Assembly (NCBI RefSeq): GCF_035599575.1
Contig: NZ_CP141179.1
Span: forward strand, 248,001-312,000
Reading direction: 5' to 3'
Length of the DNA stretch: 64,000 nt
DNA from: Roseovarius sp. Pro17
GTDB taxonomy: Bacteria; Pseudomonadota; Alphaproteobacteria; Rhodobacterales; Rhodobacteraceae
The translations under genes were made by a program, and so were the position numbers. Shown here piece by piece: positions 8,525-17,655 of this stretch. Position 1 is the first letter of the stretch. Every line of letters begins with the position of its first letter. The notes beneath the pieces were generated by a model that ran no database searches, was not told the origin of the DNA, and saw only the letters and a program-made list of their open reading frames with translations.

Positions 8525-10212
8525 GAGGCCTCCAGTGGCGGAAAGGTCCAGTCGTCGGCGTCGCCATTCGCCAGCTCATCGGGATATGGCGCATTCTGAA
8601 ACATGGTGATCCGCACCCAGCGGTCCGAGCGTGGGTCGAAATGGCACGCGCCAAAAAAGCTGAGCTTGGCGCGTAGCATGTCGATGGGCATGAGGCCCTC
8701 GCCGATGGTATTGCCGCGGATTTCGGCATAGGGCAGGCGCGCGGCAATCTGCGCGCGGCGCACGATATGGCGATGCTCGGGATAGGCCAGAACAAAGGCA
8801 GCGACGGTCGCGCCGTCAAAGCTGTCCAGCGCCTCCATAAGTCGCGCGGCATCGCGGCCGGGGCTGAGCGGTTGTTCGTAGGGCTCGACCGGCTCTAGAC
8901 GTCGCTCGCCCAGACGCGGTTCCAGCTTGGCCTCGGAGACATACCAGACACGGGCCTGCGCGCCCGGTGCGGTCCAGTCGATATCCAGCGCCCAGCCATA
9001 GACGTTGCGCATGATGTCTGCGAGGCGGGCGCAGGTCATGCCGCCCGCGATCCGCCAGTGGTGATCCTCGTCGCAGGCCATCGTATCGGCCAGCTCGTCC
9101 ACCAGTTCGGGATATGGTTCCAGCAGCAGCGACACCAATTGTTCCTGTCCTTCCAGCGACAGTGCCTCTTCGGCCCAGAGCCACAGGTGGTTCCAAGGGC
9201 GCGGGCCGGTCAGGCCTGCGCTGTCCAGATGGGCGGCCAGCCGGTCCAGATCAGCGCGCAGGTCCACCAGCTTGGCGATTTGCGCAGGATGATCGCTGTG
9301 CCATGCAGCCGCGTGCAGGATGGCACGTTTGACCATCTGTTGGAATTTTTCGATATGCTGCGCATCGGCCTGCGGCAGCGAGCGGACGCGCGACAGCGCC
9401 GTCTCGCGTGCGGCAATCCAGCTGTGCAGCAGCGCGGGGTGGTTAAGCAGATAGGGCGCCATGCCAAGACCGGTGGAATTGCCGATGCCAAAGCGGCGGC
9501 GCAGGGCTGGCTCCATGGTCACGGCGGTGTCGGGCGCGCGCTGGCGGGCCATATCCTCGACGAGGTCCATGACGAAGGCGCGGGTGAGGTAAACCGATAG
9601 CATCTCGATCTGGTAGGGTGCCTGAAACTCGGGCCGATCGGACGTAGCGGCGCGGTCAGCCGCGCCGAACTTGCCCGAGCCATAGACGGCGGTGGTGCGC
9701 ATCAGATACCCGACGCTCTCAATTATGGCTGGATCGGGCTGCTCGCCTTTCGCCAGCGCCGCAACGACGTGATTCCAGAGGCGGACCGACCGGTTCGCGC
9801 GGCTCAGCGACAGCTCGCTCTGGCTTATGCGCCCGGCCTCTTGCAGTGGCACGTTGGCGCGCAGCCGGTCGATGTCGGCCTCTGTCGGGATGCCGTCGAA
9901 CAGGGTAAACGTCGCGTCCCATTCGGTCGCGATCACTCGGTCGGATCGTTTTTCAGGGTCCAGATCGTTGGCAAAAGCAATCAGGCTGTAGCTGTTCTGA
10001 GGCCCGTGCGCGGTATAGATTGCGGTGCCGACGCCGCGTGCGTCGATGTCGAACCTGGCGCGCTCAATGCGCCAATCCTCGGCCTTTATCCGGCGCAGCA
10101 GGATGCGCATGAAGGACAATCGGCTTTGATGAAAGGATCCCATGCGTTCCAGCCGCATAACCTGGTCGGGCTGGCGCATGGCTGCGATGGCGGCGGGCTG
10201 GTCGATTTGCAT
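8521..10212 (-). CDS. Conserved hypothetical protein, 563 residues, in BCCT cluster
   Basis: I do not recognise a domain. The protein is 563 residues, acidic, without signal peptide or membrane helices, and looks like a largely helical soluble protein with many Arg/Asp/Glu pairs. Notable segments are RLERMGSFHQSRLSFMRILLRR near the N-terminus, YGSGKFGAADR mid-way, and FGACHFDPRSDRWVRITMFQNA near the C-terminus. A good AAAGGAGG ribosome site precedes ATG 10212. It lies 60 bases after the BCCT stop, across a strong hairpin, and is coupled to the DUF3726 gene by an ATGA overlap. The two proteins probably act together, perhaps as an enzyme. Confidence 0.8.
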   Translation of the reverse strand: MQIDQPAAIAAMRQPDQVMRLERMGSFHQSRLSFMRILLRRIKAEDWRIERARFDIDARGVGTAIYTAHGPQNSYSLIAFANDLDPEKRSDRVIATEWDATFTLFDGIPTEADIDRLRANVPLQEAGRISQSELSLSRANRSVRLWNHVVAALAKGEQPDPAIIESVGYLMRTTAVYGSGKFGAADRAATSDRPEFQAPYQIEMLSVYLTRAFVMDLVEDMARQRAPDTAVTMEPALRRRFGIGNSTGLGMAPYLLNHPALLHSWIAARETALSRVRSLPQADAQHIEKFQQMVKRAILHAAAWHSDHPAQIAKLVDLRADLDRLAAHLDSAGLTGPRPWNHLWLWAEEALSLEGQEQLVSLLLEPYPELVDELADTMACDEDHHWRIAGGMTCARLADIMRNVYGWALDIDWTAPGAQARVWYVSEAKLEPRLGERRLEPVEPYEQPLSPGRDAARLMEALDSFDGATVAAFVLAYPEHRHIVRRAQIAARLPYAEIRGNTIGEGLMPIDMLRAKLSFFGACHFDPRSDRWVRITMFQNAPYPDELANGDADDWTFPPLEAS

Positions 10213-10237
10213 GGATCATCCTCCTTTCAAATAAATA

Positions 10238-10259
10238 GGGCGGCCCGCTCGGGCCGCCC
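10238..10259 (-). terminator. Intercistronic hairpin between BCCT and 563-residue gene
   Basis: A perfect 9-bp GC stem (10238-10246 with 10251-10259) and a 4-base loop, followed on the minus strand by TATTTATTT. The tail is interrupted, so partial termination or protection of the upstream mRNA end seems more likely than full termination. Confidence 0.65.
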
Positions 10260-10272
10260 AGTTATTTTGTCA

Positions 10273-11817
10273 TCAGTCGGTGCCGCGCCCCTTTGCGATG
10301 GTGATCCGCAGGGCGTCCCAAAGGGATGGTAGCAGGATCAGCGATACCGGCACCGCCGTGACGACGATAAAGCTTTGTAGCTTGCCGATACCGCCCGAGC
10401 CGGTCCAGATCAGGATCAGCGCCATGACACCCATCGTTACGCCCCAGAACACGCGCACACCCGTCGCGCTGCGATCCTCGTCTGACATAGCAACCGAGAT
10501 GACGTAGGTCATCGAGTCACCCGTCGTGGCCACGAATATCGTCGTCAGGATCAGGAACAGCACCGACACGATAAAGCCCATCGGCATTTGCTGTGTAATC
10601 GCCAGCAGCGCGGCGGGCAGGTTGAAGCCCTCGAACGCGGTCGAGACTGAGCCGGGATTGGCCAGCTCGAACGCGATGCCCGATCCACCGACGATAGTGA
10701 ACCAGAACGTCGTCACAATGGGCGCAACCAGTGAGAGCATGATGATAATCGACCGGATCGACCGCCCCCGGCTGACGCGCGCGATGAACATCGCCATCAG
10801 CGGCCCATAGCCCATGAACCACCCCCAAAAGAACACGGTCCACCAGCCCAGCCAGCCCGGATCGCCGAACACTGCCGCATCGCCGCGATAGAGCGACATG
10901 CCGAAGAAATCGGTGATATAGGTCGTAAAGCCCGAAAAGAAGCTGGAGAAAATGAAGGCGGTCGGTCCCGCGATCAGCATGAAGACCAGCAGCACTGCCG
11001 CGAGGATGACGTTGATCCGGCTGAGGATCTGGATGCCTCTGGACAGGCCGGTGATGGCCGAGATCGTATAGATCGCGACGAGGACCGCGATCACTACGGC
11101 TTGTGTGGCGAAGGTGTCGGGAATGCCAAAGAGCGCGTTCAGGCCATAGCTGACTTGCAGGCCCAGAAATCCGACGGGGCCGACAGTGCCCGCGACCACC
11201 GCGATGATGCAGGACGCGTCCGCGATCAAGCCAATGGGGCCGTTGATCGCCGCATCGCCGAACACCGGATAGAGCAGGGTGCGCGGCGCCATCGGCAGGC
11301 CTTTTTCATAGTGGTAGTGCATCAGCATGATGGTGCTGAGCGCGCCCAGAATGGCCCAGGCGAGGAAACCCCAATGCATGAAGCTTTGTGCCATGGCCGG
11401 GCCGACCGCGTCCAGCGTGCCGGACTCAGCACCGAAATAGGGCGGCGAGGACAGGAAGTGCGCCATCGGCTCGCCCGCGGCCCAGAAAACGCCGCCACCG
11501 GCCAGAAGGGTACACATGATCATCGCGCCCCACTGGAACACCGGGAATTCAGGAACGCTGACCCCGCCCATGATTGCGCGGCTGCCGGGCAAGAAGATCA
11601 GCACGATACCAATGAGGAACGTGGCCAGCAGCAAAATCTGCCAGTAGAGGCCGAAATACTTGGCCGAAAAGGCAAAGCTGGCGTCGACGATGGTCGACAG
11701 CAGCTCAAGGTTGACCAGCGCGATCACGCAGAACAAGGCGATAAAGCCGCCGGTGATCGCGAATAGCGGTCTGTTGATATGCGCCCGATTGCCGGGCAAC
11801 GAATTTACATCACTCAT
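10273..11817 (-). CDS. BCCT family (betaine/carnitine/choline-type) transporter
   Basis: Secondary transporter of the inner membrane for a quaternary-ammonium or similar zwitterionic solute. The 514-residue protein shows about 12 hydrophobic segments. The family signature is present as FFWGWFMGYGPLMAMF then IARVSRGR in TM8 and the following loop, and FWAAGEPMAHF in TM4. The TM3-4 glycine motif of sodium-coupled betaine carriers is replaced by LLAGGG, so coupling and substrate are uncertain. ATG 11817 is preceded by GGGAGGAG. It lies 41 bases after the dipeptidase-like gene and defines the cluster as an uptake unit. Confidence 0.9.
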   Translation of the reverse strand: MSDVNSLPGNRAHINRPLFAITGGFIALFCVIALVNLELLSTIVDASFAFSAKYFGLYWQILLLATFLIGIVLIFLPGSRAIMGGVSVPEFPVFQWGAMIMCTLLAGGGVFWAAGEPMAHFLSSPPYFGAESGTLDAVGPAMAQSFMHWGFLAWAILGALSTIMLMHYHYEKGLPMAPRTLLYPVFGDAAINGPIGLIADASCIIAVVAGTVGPVGFLGLQVSYGLNALFGIPDTFATQAVVIAVLVAIYTISAITGLSRGIQILSRINVILAAVLLVFMLIAGPTAFIFSSFFSGFTTYITDFFGMSLYRGDAAVFGDPGWLGWWTVFFWGWFMGYGPLMAMFIARVSRGRSIRSIIIMLSLVAPIVTTFWFTIVGGSGIAFELANPGSVSTAFEGFNLPAALLAITQQMPMGFIVSVLFLILTTIFVATTGDSMTYVISVAMSDEDRSATGVRVFWGVTMGVMALILIWTGSGGIGKLQSFIVVTAVPVSLILLPSLWDALRITIAKGRGTD

Positions 11818-11858
11818 AAGACACTCCTCCCAAGGGTGTTTTGTATTTTTGTGCCGCT

Positions 11859-12878
11859 TTAACCCGGCGGCGTTTGTGCACCCGCAGAGTCGCAGGCTGA
11901 ACCGCGCGGGATGAAGTTTTCCTCGAAGAAGCGCAACCAATTGCCGCCCATCAGGCCGTTGATTTCGCCCTCATCAAAGCCGACGTCGCGTAAGCCGCGC
12001 TCAAAATTGGGAAAATCGCGGTTGTCCTTGAACCAATCCGGCTGCGGCGGAAAACCGGGGGCGGCGGCGCTGCCCTCGCCATAGTCGATCTCCTTGGACC
12101 AGCGGCCCACGCGCATCCATTCGACGACGCTGTCGGGCTGGTCCTGACACAGATCCGTGCCAATGCCGAAATGCTGCACGCCAAATTGCTCGGCCGCACG
12201 CGCGATCATCTCGCAGAAATCGCTCAGCGTGCAGTCGGATTTTCCCTTGAGGTGGTGCGGATAAGCGGAAAAGCCCATCATGCCGCCGTTCTGAGTAACC
12301 GCACGGATGACATCATCGCGCTTGTTGCGCAGGGCGGGCTGCCATGAATGCAGGTTGGCGTGCGTGATTGCGATCGGGCGCTGCGAGAGGTCCGCCGCCT
12401 CGACGGTCGAGCGGTCCGCAGAATGGCTCATGTCGATCACCATGCCGACGCGGTTCATCTCCTTGATAACCTGCTTGCCCATGCGGGTGATGCCGGGATC
12501 CTCGGCCTCGTAACACCCCGTCGCCAATAGCGATTGGTTGTTATAGCTTAGCTGCATGAAGCGGGCGCCGAGATCGTGTAGCACCTCGACCAGCCCGATA
12601 TCATCCTCGATCGGGCTGGGGTTTTGAAAGCCCATGAAGATCGCCGTGCGGCCCGTATCCCTTGCGAGGCGTACATCGCCCGCCCACCGGCCTTTGATGA
12701 TCAGGTCTGGAAACTGCTCGAACCAGCGGTTCCACTTCTCGATATTCAGTACCGTCTCGCGGAAATTTTCGTGGTAAGAGATGGTAACATGCACCGCGTC
12801 CAGCCCACCCGACCGCATCTGGCGAAAGATTTTTTCCGACCAGTTGGCATATTGCAGACCGTCGATGCGCATCATCAT
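11859..12878 (-). CDS. M19 (renal dipeptidase) family protein with altered metal site
   Basis: A TIM-barrel amidohydrolase of the M19/COG2355 family, 339 residues, with no signal peptide. The usual DGHND zinc motif is replaced by DGLQY (residues 6-10), and the bridging Glu by Gln85 in GFQN. The second-site histidines remain as His152 (DMSHS) and His173 (ITHAN), and Asp242 in GTDLCQ is kept. This pattern fits a distinct clade of the family that I believe recurs in catabolic operons, probably not a true dipeptidase. It overlaps the aldehyde dehydrogenase stop by four bases. Confidence 0.85.
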   Translation of the reverse strand: MMMRIDGLQYANWSEKIFRQMRSGGLDAVHVTISYHENFRETVLNIEKWNRWFEQFPDLIIKGRWAGDVRLARDTGRTAIFMGFQNPSPIEDDIGLVEVLHDLGARFMQLSYNNQSLLATGCYEAEDPGITRMGKQVIKEMNRVGMVIDMSHSADRSTVEAADLSQRPIAITHANLHSWQPALRNKRDDVIRAVTQNGGMMGFSAYPHHLKGKSDCTLSDFCEMIARAAEQFGVQHFGIGTDLCQDQPDSVVEWMRVGRWSKEIDYGEGSAAAPGFPPQPDWFKDNRDFPNFERGLRDVGFDEGEINGLMGGNWLRFFEENFIPRGSACDSAGAQTPPG

Positions 12879-14326
12879 TCGGGGCTGCCGCTGGCGATGT
12901 AGGACGTCTTGACGATGGTGTAGAAATCCCGCGCCGTCTGCCCCTGCTCGCGCGGGCCATAGCTGCTGTCGCCGCGCCCGCCGAATGGAACGTGATAGTC
13001 GGTGCCGGCAGTCGGCAGGTTGACCGTGACGACGCCGGTGCGCGCGTTGCGCCGGAAATGTGTGGCGCGGGCGAGGGACCGTGTCACGATGCCTGAGGTC
13101 AGGCCGAAATTGGTGTCGTTGACGGTGGCAAGGCCCTCGTCATAGCTGGCGACCTTGATGACCGAGGCCAGCGGCGCGAACATTTCCTCGCGGTTGATCT
13201 GCATGGCGTTGGTGGTGTTCAGGAACACGCCGGGCGACATGAAATAGCCCTCGGTATCCATGCTCAGACGCTCGCCACCGCAAGCCAGCTCCGCGCCCTC
13301 CGCGCGGCCCTTTTTGACCCACGCAAGGTTTTCGTTCAGCTGCTCTTCGGACACGACCGGCCCCATCTGGATGCCGTCGCTCAGCGCATGGCCGACCTTC
13401 AATGCCTTGGCGCCAGCGACCAGTTTTTCAACGAATGCGTCATGCACACCGTCCTGAACGATCAGGCGCGAGGACGCGGTGCATTTCTGCCCTGTGCCAC
13501 CAAAAGCGCCACCAAGTGCCAACGCAACGGCCAGATCCAGATCAGCGTCGTCGGCGACGAACAGGGCGTTTTTGCTGCCCATCTCCATCTGCACGCGGGT
13601 AAAGTTCTGCACGGCAGCGACGGCAATCCCGCGTCCCACCGGGACCGACCCGGTGAAAGAGATTGCATCGACCTTGGGGCTTTCGACCAGCCGCTGACCC
13701 ACGTCGCGGCCCGCGCCCATCACGAGGTTGAACAGACCCTTGGGGATGTCCTGACGCGCAATGATCTCGGTCAGTGCGTGGGCCGACGCAGGCGTGATGT
13801 TGGCGGGTTTCCAGATCACGGCGTTGCCATAGGCCAGCGCCGGCGCGATCTTCCAACTGGCGGTGGCTGTGGGGAAGTTCCATGGACTGATAATGGCGAC
13901 AGTGCCGACAGGCTCGCGGCGCACGTCAACCTCGATATCGGGACGCACGCTGTCGGCATTTTCGCCCAGTTGGCGCAGCACTTCGGCGGCGTAATAGGTA
14001 AAGAACTGACCGGCGCGGAACACCTCGCCCTTGCCCTCGGCCAGCGGCTTGCCCTCTTCGCGGCTTAGCAGGCGGCCCAATTCTTCGGCGCGCTGCATCA
14101 TTTCGTTGCCGATGGCGTTCAGCACGGCCTGTTTGCGCTCCAACCCATAGGCGGCCCACTCGACCTGCGCTGTGGCGGCGGCGTCCAGTGCCTGCTCCAG
14201 TTGATCGCCGCTGGCCTGCGCGTAGATTCCGACCAGATCACTCAGGTCCGAGGGATTGCGGTTCTCGATTTCGGCAGGGCCGGTGATCCACTCGCCCGCG
14301 ATATAGTTCTTTTGCACGTCGGTCAT
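12875..14326 (-). CDS. NAD(P)-dependent aldehyde dehydrogenase, ketoglutarate-semialdehyde type
   Basis: Oxidises an aldehyde to a carboxylate; 483 residues, the usual length. The catalytic Cys is in GGTGQKCTAS (about 281) and the general base Glu in QMEMGSKN (about 250); the cofactor motif is SFTGSVPVGRGIA. The C-terminal FGGRGDSSYGPREQG resembles 2,5-dioxovalerate (alpha-ketoglutarate semialdehyde) dehydrogenases, so the pathway may end in 2-oxoglutarate, but substrate assignment from this is an inference. It is the first gene of the transport/catabolic cluster, with 183 bases between it and the LysR gene. Confidence 0.88.
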   Translation of the reverse strand: MTDVQKNYIAGEWITGPAEIENRNPSDLSDLVGIYAQASGDQLEQALDAAATAQVEWAAYGLERKQAVLNAIGNEMMQRAEELGRLLSREEGKPLAEGKGEVFRAGQFFTYYAAEVLRQLGENADSVRPDIEVDVRREPVGTVAIISPWNFPTATASWKIAPALAYGNAVIWKPANITPASAHALTEIIARQDIPKGLFNLVMGAGRDVGQRLVESPKVDAISFTGSVPVGRGIAVAAVQNFTRVQMEMGSKNALFVADDADLDLAVALALGGAFGGTGQKCTASSRLIVQDGVHDAFVEKLVAGAKALKVGHALSDGIQMGPVVSEEQLNENLAWVKKGRAEGAELACGGERLSMDTEGYFMSPGVFLNTTNAMQINREEMFAPLASVIKVASYDEGLATVNDTNFGLTSGIVTRSLARATHFRRNARTGVVTVNLPTAGTDYHVPFGGRGDSSYGPREQGQTARDFYTIVKTSYIASGSPE

Positions 14327-14509
14327 GGCGATGATCCCTTGGTTGTGAGGCGGCGTCGGGCCGCGTCGTTCCTGTCGGCGGTGTTGGGTTGCGTCCCGGC
14401 CCGAAACTTGGTGCAGCCGCGATGTGCCACATTGTTCAACGCCTGCCCGTTTCAGAGCAATCGCAAATTGGTTAACTAGGCTTCAAGAAAACTGAATTTA
14501 TGGGCGATT

Positions 14510-15388
14510 TCAGCCCGTCGTGTCCAGTTCTGCGCCCCGGATCGCCTGAGCCAGCGCCTGCACAGCCGGGCTGACGCCCGAATCGGGCAGCATCATCATC
14601 CAGACCTCGCGCCGTGTATCGGTATCGGCGAGGGGCAGGAATTCCAGATCCAGAAACTCGGGCAGGACGGCCAGTCGCGGCAGGATCGTCACGCCTGCAC
14701 CCGCGCGCACCATGCTGAGGATCGACGCGGTGTTGCGCACCATCAGTCTGGAGGCGGCGAGGATCGGCTGAAAATCGGCATCTGGGATCTGGCTGCAGAG
14801 GCCATTGGCAATGAACTCGACCCCGTCCAGATCGGACCATGTCAGGTGTTGCCAGCTTTGCTCCAGCGCGTGGTCGATGGGACAGACCACGCCGTAGGGA
14901 TCGGAAAACAGCAACTCGCGTTGAAATCCCGGCAGTGGGGGCAGTGAGGCGAGGCCGATATCGGCGCGTCCCTCGATGAGGTCGCGCTGAACCGTGCCGC
15001 TGTCGGTGTCGCGCATGTCGATGCGCACGCCGGGGCGCGCGGCCATGAAATCGCGCAGGATCGGCGGCATGACCGTCTGGGCCACCGACGGGGTGCAGGA
15101 AATGCGCACGTTTCCTGCACGCGCAAGCGCCAGCGCCTCGATTGCGTCGACCGTCCGTTCGAAATGGATCAGTTCGCGCGCGGCCTCGGCGCGGATCAGG
15201 GCGCCCAGAGGGGTTAGGCGCGACTTGCGCGCGCTCTCGAAAAGGGGGGCGCCGACGTGCTCCTCGAACTGGCGCAGCATCATCGAGATGGCCGACGGCG
15301 TGCGCCCCAGCGCCTCGGCCGCGCCGATCAGGCTGCCGTGGTCGGCCACCGCCTGAAAACAGCGCAGCATTTCGATCTTGATGGCCAC
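14510..15388 (-). CDS. LysR family transcriptional regulator
   Basis: A 292-residue LysR regulator: N-terminal winged helix (about 4-63: LRCFQAVADHGSLIGAAEALG, then PSAISMMLRQFE), linker helix and a periplasmic-binding-like effector domain (about 90-290). It is transcribed in the same direction as the aldehyde dehydrogenase and directly upstream of it, so it likely controls the 14326-7883 cluster in response to its substrate. It is divergent from the NDUFS4-like gene. The effector is unknown. Confidence 0.9.
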   Translation of the reverse strand: MAIKIEMLRCFQAVADHGSLIGAAEALGRTPSAISMMLRQFEEHVGAPLFESARKSRLTPLGALIRAEAARELIHFERTVDAIEALALARAGNVRISCTPSVAQTVMPPILRDFMAARPGVRIDMRDTDSGTVQRDLIEGRADIGLASLPPLPGFQRELLFSDPYGVVCPIDHALEQSWQHLTWSDLDGVEFIANGLCSQIPDADFQPILAASRLMVRNTASILSMVRAGAGVTILPRLAVLPEFLDLEFLPLADTDTRREVWMMMLPDSGVSPAVQALAQAIRGAELDTTG

Positions 15389-15574
15389 TGCATGGTTGCC
15401 TTGCGTTGTCCGGTTGTTGTTATTCTACCGCACCCGACGCGCGGCGTCAGCCCACCGTGTAATATGGCGGTGTAGCATGGCGGTTCGCGCAGCGTTGGCG
15501 CGCGTGGCGCAATTGACATCCGCCGCGGCGATGGTGCATCTGTGAGGGAACAACGCTCGCCGAGGAGATGCCCC

Positions 15575-15886
15575 ATGCCTGCCCGTATCTATCGCCCCGC
15601 CCGCAACGCCATGACCTCGGGCACGGCCAAGACTCGCAAGTGGGTGCTGGAGCATGTCGTAGGCACCGCACGCGAGGTTGATCCGCTGATGGGCTGGACG
15701 TCGTCCACCGATATGCAGGCGCAAGTGCGCCTCAGCTTTCCGACCAAGGAAGCGGCGCTGGAGTATGCCGAGGAACACGGCATCGACGTGATCGTGCAGG
15801 ATCCGCAGGCGCGCAAACCCAACATCCGCCAAGGCGGCTATGGCGAGAATTTCGCGACCCACCGCAAGGGCGTCTGGACACACTAA
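15575..15886 (+). CDS. NDUFS4-like NADH dehydrogenase accessory subunit
   Basis: A 103-residue homologue of the mitochondrial complex I subunit NDUFS4 (ETC complex I subunit conserved region), found in alphaproteobacteria as a peripheral-arm subunit. It shows RIYRPARNAMTSG, the core WVLEHVV and GWTSSTDMQAQVRLSFPTKE, and the basic C-terminal KPNIRQGGYGENF. A GAGGAG ribosome site lies 8 bases before ATG 15575. It stands alone, next to the accessory region, and seems intact. Confidence 0.93.
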   Translation: MPARIYRPARNAMTSGTAKTRKWVLEHVVGTAREVDPLMGWTSSTDMQAQVRLSFPTKEAALEYAEEHGIDVIVQDPQARKPNIRQGGYGENFATHRKGVWTH

Positions 15887-16039
15887 AGCCGCTGTAAATC
15901 GGGGCAAAGTTGTCTCGGAATCGGGATAAAGATCCCGCGAGGCTGTTCAGCTATCCATATGCTGTAGATAAGCGTCTTTGTGCCACAAGATTTGGGACGG
16001 CCATAATTCTCGCTCAAAATTGCGATCGCATTCACCGAC

Positions 16040-16060
16040 GGGCGGCCATTGTGGTCGCCC
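16040..16060. other. Imperfect hairpin upstream of the MYG1 remnant
   Basis: A 9-base stem with a single mismatched pair and a 3-base loop lies between the NDUFS4-like gene and the MYG1 remnant. There is no T-tract in either direction, so it may be a weak terminator or an operator; the role is unclear. Confidence 0.35.
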
Positions 16061-16094
16061 AAATCATTTCAAGCCCGGCTGGAGCCTGTTCCTG

Positions 16095-16218
16095 ATGACC
16101 ATCACCCACCTCGTCACCCATTCCGGTGGCTTTCATGCTGATGAGCTGCTGTCCTCCGTTATCCTGACGCGGTTGTTCCCCGAGGCAGAGTTGATCCGCA
16201 GCCGCGATAAGGCGTGGA
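16095..16218 (+). pseudogene. MYG1 family gene truncated by the IS element
   Basis: Only the first 41 codons of a MYG1-type (DHH-like predicted phosphoesterase) protein remain: the metal-site HSGGFHADE is present, and homology ends at SRDKAW. The frame then reads 13 codons into the IS end and stops at 16259. The other 250 or more codons of the gene are not found on the far side of the IS or anywhere in the window, so the rest was deleted or moved. The fragment cannot be functional. Confidence 0.85.
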
Positions 16219-16303
16219 TGTCTGACGTCAGCGCCTGTGGGACAGATTTGAGGAATTGAACAACGGAGGATTTCTGGTTCATCGTAACCTTCATGGAGTG
16301 AAG

Positions 16304-16678
16304 ATGAACAAGAAATCCGGAACGTCTAAGGACGCAGCTGACAAGCTGGTCAAGAACATCCGCCGCAAGACCCGTCAGACCTATTCGGCTGAGGAGAAGA
16401 TCCGCATCGTCTTGGCGGGTCTGCGAGGCGAAGAGAGCATTTCGGTGCTCTGTCGCCGTGAAGGCATCGCCGAAAGCCTATATTACAGCTGGTCGAAGGA
16501 ATTCCTTGAGGCTGGCAAGCGGCGATTGTCCGGCGACACGGCCCGGCAGGCAACGTCGCCAGAAGTCAAAGATCTGCGCTCGGAGTCACTTGCCCTGAAG
16601 GAATGCGTGGCAGACCTGACCCTTGAGAACCGTCTGCTCAAAAAAAGCATGACAGGGGCTGGGGAGGCAGAGAAATGA
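16304..16678 (+). CDS. IS3-family transposase OrfA
   Basis: A 124-residue DNA-binding subunit of the transposase. It has a helix-turn-helix (about 22-62: QTYSAEEKIRIVLAGLRG, then SISVLCRREGIAESLYYSWSKEF) and a C-terminal leucine-zipper-like coiled coil (ESLALKECVADLTLENRLLKK). ATG 16304 has GGAG 7 bases upstream. It overlaps OrfB by four bases (ATGA), unlike IS3 members that join the two frames by frameshifting, so coupling rather than fusion is likely. Confidence 0.9.
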   Translation: MNKKSGTSKDAADKLVKNIRRKTRQTYSAEEKIRIVLAGLRGEESISVLCRREGIAESLYYSWSKEFLEAGKRRLSGDTARQATSPEVKDLRSESLALKECVADLTLENRLLKKSMTGAGEAEK

Positions 16679-17655
16679 GGTATCCCGCGTCCGAGAAGCT
16701 GGAAATCATCCGAACGGTTGAAGGCTCACATCTACCGGCCAGGCAGACCCTCGACATGCTGGGCATCCCGCGCGCGACCTTCTACCGTTGGTATGATCGT
16801 TATGTCGACGGCGGCCTTGATGCCCTGGCGGACCACGCACCCCGTCCAGGTTCTGTCTGGAACCGTATTCCACAGGATCGGCGCGATGATTTGATCGAGT
16901 TCGCGCTGGAATTTGAGGCCCTGACGACACGGGAGCTGGCGGTGAAATACACCGACGAGAAGCGGTATTTTATATCTGAATCATCAGCATATCGTATTCT
17001 GAAGGAAGCTGACCTGATCACGGCGCCCGCGCATGTGGTGATCAAGGCGGCCGACGAGTTTAAAGACAAAACCACGGCAATCAACCAGATGTGGCAGACC
17101 GATTTCACCTACTTCAAGATCATCGGGTGGGGCTGGTATTACCTCAGCACGATCCTGGACGATTACAGCCGCTACATCATTGCGTGGAAGCTCTGCAGCA
17201 CCATGCGTGCTGCCGATGTGACCGACACTATCGAGTTGGCTCTGGCGGAATCGGGTTGCGACCAGGCGGTCGTGCGCCACAAGCCGCGGCTGCTCAGCGA
17301 CAACGGCTCATGCTATATCTCTGGCGATCTGGCCGATTGGCTGGAGGATCACAAAATGACGCACGTCCGCGGGGCGCCATTCCACCCACAGACACAAGGC
17401 AAGATCGAACGCTGGCACCAAACTATGAAGAACCGGGTTCTGCTGGAGAATTACTACCTGCCCGGCGATCTCGAGCAGCAGATCGGGGCCTTCGTCGAAT
17501 ATTACAATAACCAACGATACCACGAGAGTCTGAACAACGTCACACCCGCCGACGTCTACTTCGGCCGCGATAAAGCCATTCTCAGGGAAAGGGAGAAGAT
17601 CAAGAAACAGACAATCCGACAGCGCCGCTTGCAACACCAGAAACAAGCCGCATAA
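16675..17655 (+). CDS. IS3-family transposase OrfB (integrase core)
   Basis: The 326-residue catalytic subunit. An N-terminal HTH (about 1-60) is followed by an rve-type DDE integrase core with its acidic triad in QTDFTYF, LLSDNGSCY and GKIERWHQTMK. The C-terminal YYNNQRYHESLNNVTPAD is typical of IS3 OrfB. The reading frame is intact with normal length, so the element may still be active. The gene ends 73 bases before the inferred right inverted end. Confidence 0.93.
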   Translation: MRYPASEKLEIIRTVEGSHLPARQTLDMLGIPRATFYRWYDRYVDGGLDALADHAPRPGSVWNRIPQDRRDDLIEFALEFEALTTRELAVKYTDEKRYFISESSAYRILKEADLITAPAHVVIKAADEFKDKTTAINQMWQTDFTYFKIIGWGWYYLSTILDDYSRYIIAWKLCSTMRAADVTDTIELALAESGCDQAVVRHKPRLLSDNGSCYISGDLADWLEDHKMTHVRGAPFHPQTQGKIERWHQTMKNRVLLENYYLPGDLEQQIGAFVEYYNNQRYHESLNNVTPADVYFGRDKAILREREKIKKQTIRQRRLQHQKQAA

